Translations under genes and position numbers: made by a program
Source: Hygrocybe punicea
Lineage: Eukaryota; Basidiomycota; Agaricomycetes; Agaricales; Hygrophoraceae
Direction: 5' to 3'
Length of the DNA: 64,000 bases
NCBI GenBank assembly: GCA_963556145.1
Contig: OY744473.1
Location: 930,001 to 994,000, forward strand
In this document: piece after piece, positions 11,468-23,208 of the stretch
Position numbering within the stretch: the first letter of the stretch is position 1
How the letters are laid out: the number at the start of each line of letters is the position of its first letter
Notes under the pieces: generated by a model
What the model saw: only the letters and a program-made list of their open reading frames with translations
What the model was told of the DNA's origin: nothing
Databases searched by the model: none

Positions 11468-14400
11468 TCGAGCCCTGGGCTGGAAAATGAGAGATGGGAG
11501 CCAGAGTTGGACCAGAACTGTCACTTGCTACGAACTCGGATCCTAGGAAGCATCTGTAACAGCATAACATTTTGTCATGTATGAGAGTTCTGTTTGCTCA
11601 TGAATCACAGTCTTGGCCTACATTGTTCACATTGACATTGTGAGTAAAAGGACTGCCTGAAAAATGAACAGTTATGTTAGGCTAGAAGGTTCATGGTTGT
11701 TATGTCAAGTAAAACCTTCCACTGAGTGATGCTGAATGATGTTGTTGTGGAATGTTCTGCCCATGTCCTATGTCCATAATGCTACCAGTCTTGAGATCTA
11801 CTGTCTAATGTGCAGCAACCATAGTGGATGTTTTGTGTGAAGATGGTTAAGTTGTTTGGCTGCTGCCTGAGTAGCATGGATCGAGCATGCTTGATGTGTG
11901 GAAGAATTTGTGGAGGACAAAGTTCATGGTCAGAGCTAGTGAAAATTGTATCATTGTCAGAGATGTGCATGGATCAAGCATGTTCAATGTGTTGAGGAAA
12001 TAGGACATTGTTATTGCTAATGAATGAATGAATATTGTGTCATCTTCAGAGATATGCACAGAGAAAGCATGCTCAATGTGTGGAGGGATTAGGACATGGT
12101 TCATGCCATGGCTTGCGCTAGTGAATATTATAACATGGGAGAGATCCACGCAACTCCAGCATACTTGATGTCCTGAGCATATGAACCAGATTGTACAAAT
12201 ATTGTTAATGTCATACACGAGCGTTTGTGCTGTCATTGGGAGACAACCATAATGGTATGCATTCACAAGTTGTATTGAGATCATGCTGCTACAGGTGTTG
12301 GTAGAAACATTGTCAGTAACATTGTAAACTCTTCATGTCAATGAAATGTTCTGTGTTTTAAGGTGCTGTTGACCCATTGTCCTCACTGTATGACATACTG
12401 TCTTCCCAAACCAACTCACAATGGCTATCCTCACCAAACAGTTCGTGACTGTGATGATCATTGGTGCCATAGTGATCACCTTCCTGATTGGTTTCTACAT
12501 CATCATGATTTGCCTCTGGAAAAGGCAACCTTCCTTCATTGATGAAACCGACATCCACCTTGACAGTACCAACATGTAATTGACAATTCCCATTCCCAGA
12601 TATATGATTTCTACTTTCGTATCCTGTGCCTACCATTATCCTCCCTGATGATCTGATGACATTCCTCACCTGCATGTGTACTCTGAACAATCCTCGATCA
12701 CAAGACATTTCACTGTTCCCTCCAATCCAACCATCACCAAAGCACATATCTTCAGGCTTTGACCACAGACCATACAACTTCCCAATACAGTGAACCAACC
12801 CCTATTGTGTATGGTTCACATGTCATCACTTCAATGCAGTACCTGACTACTTGTTCCCACAGCTTGTCACCTGTGCCATGACTTAAAACCTGGACCCACA
12901 TTCATTTATCCTTTTCCATCTGTAACCTTGATACCTCCCACACTCATTTACAACAATACCCTTTCTTGGATGAATACCGACATCAGGTGGACCTCATTGT
13001 TCCACACACAGGACAAGACATCACCCCTTGATATGTCATTGACACAGACATTGTCATCCAGCACAGCTTATGCTGTTCGCATGTCTGACCTCAACTATCC
13101 CACCATCCTAGTTGGTTTTTCCCCAGCACATTCCCTTGTTTTCTTTCATACCAACCTTGCCACTATATCCACACTACCCCAAGACACTCCCTTCACCAAT
13201 CCCACACTGGACAATGCCTCTCTCCAACCCAACCATGCAATGCACTTGCCCAACTACCTTACTTGCCCATTACAGCAAGTGTAGACCCCGAATTGGCAAT
13301 TCTGCATATCACATGATCTGATGACAAATCATCCGAGTCATCCAGACCTCTTCTATCCCTCAATGACACCCAGGCCTGTAGTTTGATCGCAAGAACATCG
13401 ACATGAGGGTGCCTCATGTCCACCTCATGGTGAACACATGATGTAGTTGGACTTACTCTTGCCTCATGGTTGGACTTCTATCTTCTATTTACCTCCCCTC
13501 AAGACCAGTCACTATATCTACTTCTCTTATAGTTGGTTCAGACTTTTTCTTCTTTTCTCTTCTTTACATTTAGTCTGGTTCTTGGGGCCAACTCATCTTG
13601 TCTTGGGTAACCCCCACAGTTCACAATGGCATTAGACCATGACCCCCCCTCTTAGCAGTGTTGTCTTAGTTGTAAGCAACAATGAAAACTGCTGTTCTCT
13701 CTTCTGGAAACTGCCTCCCAGTTAAGTTGATTGTTGCCGGAGCCTGCTGCAGAAGTGATCCATAACAATCTTCTGTATCTTGCAAATAGTTTCACTACAA
13801 GTTCAAACCAATTACACTTGATCCTGGGGTTTGCCAAAGTCTCCCTGTTCTTGGTACAAACATGGCAACTTCAAGCAAAACTGATGACTGAGACCTTGGC
13901 TGGGGAGTGGGCTTTGTTGTCATCTTTGAATCAACTGACTTCAGTGCATGCTCTGGACCAGCGCTTACTACACTTCACTTTGACAGAGACCGTTCAGTGC
14001 ATCCCGCTGGGCCTGCTGGAGCAATTCTGTTTACTGTTGTTCTCATATTCAACATTTAATTACTCATTGCTAGCTGCCCTCACATGCTTCATTTGCTCTT
14101 GTCCTTCTTATGATCATAAAATGAATGATCTTGCATGGCCTCAATCTGTGATGGCCACTGTTACTGAATCCCTCTCAAGCCTTACATGATACCCTTTTGC
14201 CCAATGCAAATCTTTTGCTCTTGTCAACATGGCAAATTTCAACAACACAACACATTATAATCAATGTTCAAATACTGCCAAGTGAGTTTTCTACTTGTGT
14301 CAGTCATGTGGTCAGACAAACCCTGATCTTGAGTTTGCCCAGCCCATAACAGATTCCGGCATCATTACCATGCAATATACACATTCCTATCCAAGTCTCT

Positions 14401-15839
14401 CCATACCTATTCATATTCTAATGGTACAGCAACTAATAAAACCACCTATTTGACAATGCATCTACACAAAGCCTCAAAGCATTACAACATTTGAAGTCAA
14501 GTTTGAAAACTAGTAATAAAAGATGTGAAAACCAGCACAACAAGCTTACACCATGACCACCAACAGTTTGCATTGCTGGAACCTAAAAGTAGCCAACCTG
14601 GTGCCAAATGTCTCTACCTCCACCCATCATTGGTGCGTGATATCTCTCAATTTTGAATAACCATCCAAGATATGTACCACTAGCAGGTCTCATGAATGCC
14701 TTTTGTCTTCAATTTGGCCATTTACCTCACCTCCAACTCAATACTGCCCAAACTCTGTTTATGCATAACCACTGTCCAGCACAGCTGCCTTAGGTGTATC
14801 CTCTTTTCAATCTGTCCGCTATTGCAATCCAGCCTGATCCAGATTTATCCAGGTCAAATCAGACAATGAAATGCAGGATCGTGATTACACCACACTGCTA
14901 CAAATGGGTTGCTGCTTTCATCATGATCTCCTTTGCCTTGATTCTCTCTGATGCTCCCCAACAACCAAGGTTCAGTGCACAAGCTGCTCAGGTTCCTTGA
15001 CAATGAAAAGATGACCAAAAAACACCATCACTATCCTAAGGACTATCGGCATCTGACTGAAGGCAGCTGGTGCATTGTGAAAGCATAGTTCTTTTCATGC
15101 TTAGATATCAGCACTCACATCCTCACTACAGGCTATTTAGTACTGGACATGGGAATGGCTTGTCATGTCAGATTGTACTGGAGAGGCTCTCAAGGCCATC
15201 ATTCTACAAACCCATCTCAAGCAGGTCCATTGGTGCTGTATCATTGAGTCCTCTCAATGATGAAGGAATTATATTGTATCATCAATTATTCAACACCATT
15301 GACATACTCCTATACATGTGAGTTTTTCAAGGTGGTCTACCAAGCTACAGGTGCAAGAGAGGTTACAAGCTATTGGAGATGTTTAATCCTGCAGAAATTT
15401 AAGGTGTGCCATCTTGTATCATTACACACTCTTCATCAGTTTCTGTGGTTTTTTGTCTTAGACAGGATTATAATTGAGTAGTCCTGCACTGGCTGAGTCC
15501 AAAAAAGTGGTTTGGCTACCATACAGCAGAGGACAAATGCTTTCAAGAATTGTGATGTAAGCAGGCTGAGAAATAGATGATGATGCCAAAAACAAGAGAT
15601 ATGATGAACATGATAGAGATTTCCAGCAAAGTCAATGCCATTACTTCTATGAAAGAGTGATGGAGTTTTGCTTTATGATATGTGAATAATTGAACATTAC
15701 GTGAATAAAGCCAACCACAGAAACAAGAGCAGAGAACAGAAGGTACTGTGACATGACTTTTTCCATAAAATAAAGCATTCAATCAGCAACTCTGGCTCAC
15801 CACTCATTGCAACCTGATCAAGATCAGTATGTTCAAGTC
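11468..15839. other. CpG-poor decayed DNA, no intact gene
   Basis: Runs of short open frames on both strands without recognisable domains. Two are slightly gene-like. 12421-12579 (+) reads as a 52-aa peptide with one hydrophobic segment (VTVMIIGAIVITFLIGFYII) followed by basic residues. 13731-14189 (+) is 152 codons long with hydrophobic stretches. CG dinucleotides are very rare here, with many TG/CA instead, as in old methylated repeats. I infer that this is mostly degraded mobile DNA or old gene copies. Confidence 0.4.
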
Positions 15840-16232
15840 CCTGTTCAGCTTGCCCAATGATCCTGCCACCTTTTTCAACCTGGAGACGTTGGTCAGGGCT
15901 AAGGCTCCTGCACTTGCATGGTGTCTTTCACTTGCTCTTATCGCTATCCCAGGGGCAATCAGAATTGAACCTTGTCCAGCATTTCCAAAAGCATGGCTAT
16001 AATACCCACCATCAATCTCAACCCCAAAGAAAATCAGTTTGAGTCATTGGCCTTTGACAATCCCCTCAGTGCATGCATTTCTCTTTGGACTAAATAAAAC
16101 ATTTATTCATGAGAAACCATCAAAGGGGCTTATTTGAGAGCATCATCATACATGTTGACATTTACAGCTAAAATCTTGGCTTCAGGACAGATAGCAATGT
16201 GGTCAAGTCCCTGTGGGTCTGACTGCACTTAC

Positions 16233-17470
16233 TAGTGTTGGGGAAGTTTGGTCTCAGACCAACCCAAACCCGGTTTAGACCAAGCCGAAACCACCAATTT
16301 TAGTTTCAGTTTGGGACATGTTGGCTGAGACCAAACCATTTGGTCTCCGGTTTGGGAATTTGGCAGCAGGCTGAAACAGTTTCAAACTGAGTTTGAACCG
16401 CAAACCGATGGTCACGAGTCAGCCACTTGGTTGACTTCCAAAGTCACCCAAAGTCCCTTCAACAACCAACAACGCCCCCAATGTACACGAAATGAAGACA
16501 CTAGAGCACCTGAGGTTGACAAAATGGGTGACAAGGAGTACTGCTGCCCATGTACATTTTTATTTTATTTTATGTTATTTGACACTAACAATTATTTTGC
16601 AGGTCCATTGCCACCACCACCACCACCCCCACCACCCGCATTACCATGACAATGACAATGACAACAGCAACAACAATGGTGATGGTTACAACCACTGTCA
16701 ATGCCACACCAGACATGCCAACAGCAATGCCCATGGCCCACCCCTAGCACCACACCAAATGCGTTCAAAACATGCATGCACAAACAAACATGAATGGGGT
16801 GGAGTCAACAAGGTGGAAGAGCAGCAGGGGGTGGTGCATCCACCCCTGCTGCTTCATGATATGTTTTTTTTCATCAAATTTTTTCATTGATTTTATTCTC
16901 ATAATACAGAATGCGACACCACACCACCATGATCACCACCACCACCACACCATCATCACGATCACCACCACGATCACCACTATGCAACCACTGAAAACAG
17001 CCAACAGGTTCGACCTGCCTGTCATTGCATGCACAATGCATATGATGCGTCAGGACACCACCACCACCACCTGGATGCAACCAAGGTGGAATGCACATGT
17101 TGTATGTGTGTATTTCACCAGGACTGGGCCTTGCAGCCTCCTGCTCACCAATCCCACCTCGCAATGAGGCCAGCCACATCAATTGACATGTGTGGCTCTC
17201 TTGCGAGGTCAGAAATGGAGCAGGGCAACTCACCTGCCCCAATCCCACCTCATGAAGACACTGGCTACATCAACTGATGTGCATGGCTCTCATGAGGTGT
17301 ATATGCAACAGTCTCAGTTTAAACCAAGTTTGGACCAAACCAAACCAATTGAAACAGTTTCAATCGGTTTCAGTCTGGTTCCTGGAAATCTTTGCAGAAA
17401 CCAAACCATTTGGACTTGGTTTGGGCAAAAATGGCTCCAAACCAGACCAAACTGAACTTCCCCAACACTA
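16233..17470. mobile_element. hAT-like non-autonomous TIR element, exact 8-bp target duplication
   Basis: Begins TAGTGTTGGGGAAGTTTGG and ends with the inverted form (CTTCCCCAACACTA). Flanked by GCACTTAC at 16225-16232 and 17471-17478. The inverted ends continue imperfectly for about 170 bp with GGTTTGG-type motifs. The core carries CCA/CAC and GACAAT simple repeats (16610-16690, 16915-16985) and two palindromic modules (17155-17210, 17245-17300). No transposase is seen. Removing it plus one TSD copy restores an open frame in the surrounding pseudogene (SPCGSDCTY-NQSFFGP), direct support for these boundaries. Confidence 0.85.
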
Positions 17471-18127
17471 GCACTTACAACCAATCTTTCTTTGGCCCAT
17501 CTTTCAGCTGCAGCCCAACTGGTTCTAATCAGACCAGTACTGCTGTAGTCTGTTTGAGTGCCACCTTGGATCAGTCATTCTCAGAATGTACTTTGTATAA
17601 CTCAACATACAACATCACTGTGCAATTTAGTGGTGATGTTCAGCATGTGGACCTTCAGAGCATGACGTTGCAGTCCACATTTGGCACATTAGACCCATTG
17701 GAGAATTGGGGACCTCCTTCAGGAAATGGAGTGGGGAATCCTGATGGTAAGGCAGATCACATTCTTTGTGCCACTAGAAGACCTGACTTGCACCTCCTAT
17801 GTACATCAAAGGGTATGCATTGCTAGCAGCCATTAAAGACTTGGTAGCTCAGGCCATCAGTGGTTTCAGTGCATTTAGTGGGCAAACTGAGATCAACATC
17901 AATCAAACCCTCATGCTCTTCCCTCCTATAGCAACCTGTCTGCCTCATCCTCCTACACATAGATGTTGGCCATCAATTCCACATTGACTACTGTCAACAT
18001 GTTCCATAGGGAAGTGGACATGAGACTAATAGTGACATTGCACAGGAGCTCTTCTATCAAATCCAGCATGTTTGTTGGGAAGATGATGGTAGTTCCATCG
18101 TCTGGCCCCCAGGATGTTGCAGGCTGG

Positions 18128-19017
18128 TGTAGAGGGTCAATATCCCTGAGTCTGTATTGTCAATATATCACATGTTCAGACAAACCTGACACTCCCAACA
18201 ACTTGCATTTGAACCTGACATAACCCAACATGATGTGACATGATGTGACAGATGTGACCTGACATATACTGCTTTGCCACAGCCACTCTTGGACCAAATC
18301 CGGCAGGCTAATAAGCCACAGAGTCCCAATACTAAGGGACAGACCTTATTGGACTCGATTCCTGACTTCAGACTTGCCCAATATGTGGATCCCCTTGTCC
18401 TGACAGAGATATACATGATGTTTTAGATCTTTTTCTTGGATATTTGCTTTCCCCTTCATTTACCTGTCTCTGTCACATCACAACCCCCCTCTCCACATCC
18501 CCATTCTAACTGTCCTTTGTAGTTATCTATCAGCTGAAATGGACATGACCAAAAGTAGAACTACACACCCATGTACCATAAAAATGGTCCCCGATGACCA
18601 TACTAAAAAAGAGATACTTTTAGCCCCCATTTTCCTACACTCAGAAGCATCTTTTAATCCCTTCACATGCTCGTCCTTGTAGCCCCTTAGACTTTCATAG
18701 TTCACTTCATTGTCCTTGTCTTAGTTCCCATTATTTGTTCATCGTTCCCAACTTGACCAGACCCACCATATCCAATGTCATTGGCATTGTCAGGTTGATC
18801 ATTATTTATCCATTTTCAGTCAGGTTGATCATTATATTGTCCATTTTCAGTCTGCTTTATCATTATTTGTCTGTTTTTCTTAGTTTACATGGCAGCTTCA
18901 CATTTTACTTCTCCTACTATCCTTTTACCACTAAACACTGATTATCCCTTGTCACTTTCACGCTGACACCCCTGGTTAGGATACACATTCCGCAGCCAAC
19001 CCAACCTCACCATTACA
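18128..19017 (+). mobile_element. Solo LTR, older CpG-depleted copy
   Basis: Begins TGTAGAGGGTCAATATCC and ends CTCACCATTACA, matching the ends of the LTR at 10678. Internal matches include GACCTTATTGGACT, CTGACACC(A/C)C and ATTCCGCAGCCA. CTGG abuts both sides (18124-18127 and 19018-19021), a possible 4-bp duplication. A short tandem repeat (GTCAGGTTGATCATTAT, twice) lies at about 18790-18835. It interrupts the glycoprotein pseudogene. Confidence 0.65.
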
Positions 19018-19260
19018 CTGGGTATGGCATGAGCATTGGCATGACTCTGATCACGGTGGTGATGGGTGTGGGAGTGGTGATGTCTAATGGTGGGAGTGGC
19101 AAATGGTCCTTCTCTTGGTTGGCTGCAAGCATGAGGAACCTGCAGCTTGATAGTGTCTTTGTGGTGAGTGATAATGAAAAGAGACTGGATGAGGTGTGGG
19201 AAATGAGGCTGAAGTTTAGTTGGCTCAACAGGGATGTTCAGCCACAGTGGTGGGTGTTTT

Positions 19261-21133
19261 AGACAGCTGAGGATATTTGGAATGAAACCTGAAGGGCAGA
19301 GAGGGAAACCATTTATGCATTGCAGTGTCGGCTAAACCTGAGGGGTTGATTCTGGACTATATAATGGAGACAGAGCTGGGAGTGGTTACAGAGTGGACTA
19401 CAAAGATGGATTGAGATATTTTGGAGTTTTCCTGATGCAGTTGTAGGATTCATGCTCCAGCAGAGAGCAAAACTGGTAGGGGAAACATCCAAAATCACAG
19501 ATTGGTGGATGTTTGCTATATCAACTCACAATGTTTCTAGGTTTATTACACCACTACCACAGTGTTTTGAGAGCTGGGCCACATCTCAACCTCATGCTTC
19601 CCGCTTTCTGGGCATCCTGGATAATTGTGGATGCAGGAGTTGCCTGATGCCAAAATGCAAACCAATGTCCAGCAATTTTTAAACTTCATTGGTGTACAGG
19701 GCTGGAGAGATCCTTTGGTTGTGCAAAGTATTGCACATGCTCCAAACACACATCAGGATTATGCATTAAACACTTCCTTGCACATTAAGAGTTCTCCTCT
19801 GAAAACTATTGGGCTTACATCAGTCTCACGCGACCCTTCAAATGAGGTTTCATAGCTGTGTATTTTTCCTTTGTTATTTTGTCAGAAGTCATTCTGTCTC
19901 TAGGACTTTGCTCAATTAGCCTAAAGAATGTCAATCACAAACTTGAGCCAGAGGGCTGTTGCTTGCACAGCATATTCAAGTCCTACTTAGTAGAACTTAG
20001 TATGATGTAAAATGAATAAATGCAAGATATTTATTGCATAAAAATAATGTCTACAGACAATGGAACAAAATATGGTTAGGCAAAGGAAAGTATACTCCAA
20101 AAACTGTTACCAAGCCATTGGTCTAGATGGCCATGCAAGAGTACTGCTCATTGTATGGAATGACACCCCTGTCACCATGTCAAGGCAATCCACCATGATT
20201 GTGCCTCCAAATGCAATTCTGTCATTAAAAAGTCATGCAGCAATGTATGAAGCAACTGAACAGGTTTGCCGACTCTGTGGCTGGTGATTTGAGAATTCTG
20301 TAAATCTACTCCTCAAATCTACTTGTACACAAGATCTTGAAGTTCATTCAAGCTGTCAATAAATCCTGCTATAGTCAACCACTGCAGCAAGTTCTAAGTC
20401 TGAGACAAAGCCAAACAAATAGCAGCATTTGCCACAATAATAGCTTGGAACATTCACACTCATGGTAGTTGCTGGACCTCGAACACCCTCAAAAACATCA
20501 ACATTTCTTCAAAGAGTCTCATTTTCATTGCCTACTTTAATGGGAAACAGAGCCTCACAGATTATAACCTCTGTCCACAAGTAAAAGCTCAAATCACTGA
20601 ATGTAGACTCATCTCACTCCAGTCCATTCCCTCCATGCCAGGGCTGCTCAACATGATGCCCAATCGCAAAATGTGAACGTTCAATGTTCAATGTTCAATG
20701 TTGAAACTCGTGGCTTACACTGTCTTCCATCAGACCCATATACTACAACTTATGCTAGAGGGCCGTTGCTTTGCATGGCATGTCCTCATCCTCTCAAATC
20801 AAATGAATTTATTATTGATTGAAACCCATTATTATGATATATACTCCATATTCCAGATATCCTCAACTCCCAATCCCCAGCAATTTTCATACCCATCTCC
20901 TGAACCTGCATGGTTTTAACACCCTGACATCTCTGGAGAGCTCCATCCCAGTGTCTGTACTAAGCAACTGTGTACCATCGTCTATAATCTGACTCTGAAT
21001 TCTTAAACCCTGCTGTACTCTTCCAGCATGGGACCCAGGATTGTTTTGGCCATCTCCATCTTTTGGTCATGGTAGGTGATCCTTCCTTTGGTGTCAAGGA
21101 TGGGCTTGAAGATCCCACTTTGAGTTCTTTCTC
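19261..21133. other. CpG-poor decayed DNA, no gene seen
   Basis: Only short open frames without motifs. A short tandem repeat of TTCAATG lies at about 20680-20705. One plus-strand frame (19452-19682) reads FMLQQRAKLVGETSKI across several codons but has no recognisable relative. Confidence 0.4.
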
Positions 21134-21690
21134 TCACACGATGCCAACCCTCTGCATGACTTCATTCCAGTGTGTGGTGACAACTACAGTACAGTTGAGA
21201 TTTGTTGGACCACAGAGTTTCATAAAAATTCTGAAGTAACTTTGTGCCTGGCTGCCAACCCTAGAATCGGAGATGCGATGCATGTACAGCAGGCCACTCA
21301 GCTTGATCTCCTTGCGGTATCTGCAAGATGTTGACAGTGTGCTCAATACTTGTATGAATTGTACATGAAATAGACAATACACACAATTTAGTGAGATATT
21401 CAGCAATTAAACAGAGAACTTCTGTGTCAGAAAGAGTGGAGTGACCGAAACTATGTGTGTCTATGAGAACAACATGCTGACCATTTAACAGGATCTCCAT
21501 AGTGTAGACACGTTCCATGCAAGAGTCCAAATCATGATTGACACTGAGTTGCAAGCCAGCAGCGTCGTTTATGAACTGGATAAGACATCAATTGTGATCT
21601 GCCTGGATTCAATAATAATAATCTAAGCAAACTCATGGATGACTTTCCAGAGCCAGTGGCGCCCATGATACTAACTGCAAACACCTGAAA
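21134..21690 (-). pseudogene. Decayed AIG1/MMR-type GTPase, copy 2
   Basis: The minus strand reads IMGATGSGKSS (G1), then after an expected intron position FINDAAGLQLSVNHDLDSC. The G3 motif has decayed from DTPGF to DTHSF within VVLIDTHSFG. After a second intron position it reads LSGLLYMHRISDSRV and LCGPTNLNCTVVVTTHW. The donor expected after G1 reads ATGAG instead of GTGAG. The block collinearly matches the copy at 28954-29999 in opposite orientation. A shared upstream stretch (ATACAGTCTTCAA.GGGTC at 22379, complement at about 28530-28555) suggests an old inverted duplication that includes flanking DNA. Confidence 0.6.
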
Positions 21691-21869
21691 AGTTAGCGTG
21701 CTTGCAGATCCAATATTTTGGGGTAACCCACAGTACAAACTGTGGCCAAACACCATCGACAGGTAGGTTGATGATAGCGATGGGATCCAGCTGATCATGG
21801 CTATCATCAAGAACACATTTGAATCTCCACCAATTCATTTGGTTATTTTCCCCTCTTGAAAGCATGACT

Positions 21870-22720
21870 TAAAGAAGTGATGGGCTGATGAGACAAGACA
21901 CACAAAAGGGCCAGACCACACACTGGTGTCCCTTCCTCACCATCCGGAATACTCCAGAGAAGTGTGTAGTCTGCGATTGCGTAGATCCTGATGTCAAGTC
22001 CTAAAGTATATTGTGATGAAGGAAGGCAAGAGAAATGGACAAACAAGTAGCAATCAGGGTCTCTTATCTGGTGGCATTGGCCTATGACCCATTCAAATTT
22101 TTCGTGACTTGCAATTATATTGTTTCCTACTCGAGGAGCTGGCATTTGGTATGCGTACCAAGAGCCAGCACCCCCCTGTATGAACCACCATGTATTTGAA
22201 TCATTGACTGGCATGTCCAAGGGGATTGTAGGTCAACCAGCAAGATGGCTTGACAGAATCCGAGTTGCTCACCTTGAAGCTACATTTAGGACTCCCACAA
22301 AGCTTGTCATGACAAGGAGGGAGTTGGATTGAAACCTGATGGTGGACATTGGTGATGACATATGTTCCAGTTTGAATATACAGTCTTCAATGGGTCATTG
22401 ATACAGACGTGTCAATGATACACCTAGTCAATGGGGTGTCGGAACATGAATTTCCGATATACACTCATTTTTTTTACAGGGTCCATTAACCCCCCCTCCC
22501 CCCCCTCCTTCTAAATAAGGCAAAATATCCACATGTGATACCTACCACACAGCTGCCTGAACAAAACTACACATATGAAGCCACAACTAGCATGTAGCAT
22601 ACATCAATAGAAACTAATTTCGACGACACTTGGTCCTGCCACTTCTGTGGCAACTGGGCATGCCCAACTTTTGGACATGGTTTGGTCCAATTCCATGCAA
22701 TTTCAATGGAACTAAGTACC
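21870..22720. other. Decayed flanking DNA of GTPase copy 2
   Basis: No gene supported. It contains the sequence shared with the upstream region of the GTPase at 28954 (near 22379-22430), a small hairpin (GGAACATGAATTTCC at 22441) and C-runs at 22490-22510. Confidence 0.35.
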
Positions 22721-22724
22721 ATTG

Positions 22725-23205
22725 TCAGTTATCATAGTAGAAATGAAAAGAACAGCTCACCCAAACAGTCTCACAACCATGAACCTTGCAATGCACCACT
22801 AAATCCCCCACCTCAATTTCAGCCTGTGAAACTTCCTTTCCACATTCACAACCTTTCAAATCGATGACATGAGTCTTCCGTATACATTGTGTCCATGTTG
22901 AAATATTCATTACTGCAAAATGAGGTTCTTCTGCATTTGCACTGACCCTGGACCCAATTCGGTCTGTGGTTGTCACAAGGTCAGCCTCAGCTGAGGAAGC
23001 CATCAGGTCCTGATGCACAGTGTATAGGCACCCATCAGGACCATGATCAGACAATGTTGCGGCTGGGACATGATTGGTGGGGGAGCAAATGCCGAAGACC
23101 TCATCTGTGACAGATTCAATGACCTTGTCATCAAAAGCATCCTCATTGGCAGAGGATGTTCCTTGTGAGTCATGATCTATATCATCCTCAGTTTCCTTAT
23201 CTGCC
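22725..23205 (-). pseudogene. Orphan fragment with acidic stretch and PHD-like zinc-binding motif
   Basis: The minus-strand frame is open from about 23205 down to 22725. It starts with an acidic stretch (TEDDIDHDSQG), continues through about 100 residues of ordinary composition and ends with CECGKEVSQAEIEVGD and HCKVHGCETVW, then breaks down. The C.C..(~20)..C..GC.T.W spacing resembles a PHD-type finger. I have seen similar tails in mushroom repeat-associated proteins. It starts exactly where a TIR element begins (23209), so an upstream part may have been cut off. The function is unknown. Confidence 0.35.
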
Positions 23206-23208
23206 CCT

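Larger units (their letters stand above)
15840..19260 (+). pseudogene. Decayed membrane glycoprotein gene split by two mobile elements
   Basis: Coding traces run in one direction. About 15890-15960 reads APALAWCLSLALIAIPGA (membrane-like). About 16005-16090 reads PTINLNPKENQFESLAF, ending in TAA. 16143-16232 reads up to WSSPCGSDCTY. After the insertion, 17479-17750 continues NQSFFGPSFSCSPTGSNQT with several N-glycosylation sites (NQT, NST, NIT). About 17963-18060 reads STLTTVNMFHREVD. After the LTR, 19026-19260 gives a membrane segment (MTLITVVMGVGVVMSN) and the cytosolic end. I recall large agaricomycete membrane proteins with this SPCG..C.Y ectodomain pattern; their function is unknown. Stops and frameshifts show that it is dead. 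Confidence 0.5.

Noticed and set aside
10678..19017. The two LTRs as the two ends of one full-length retrotransposon
   Set aside because: They differ greatly in sequence and CpG decay, and the DNA between them has no gag/pol, primer-binding site or polypurine tract; it holds an unrelated gene copy.
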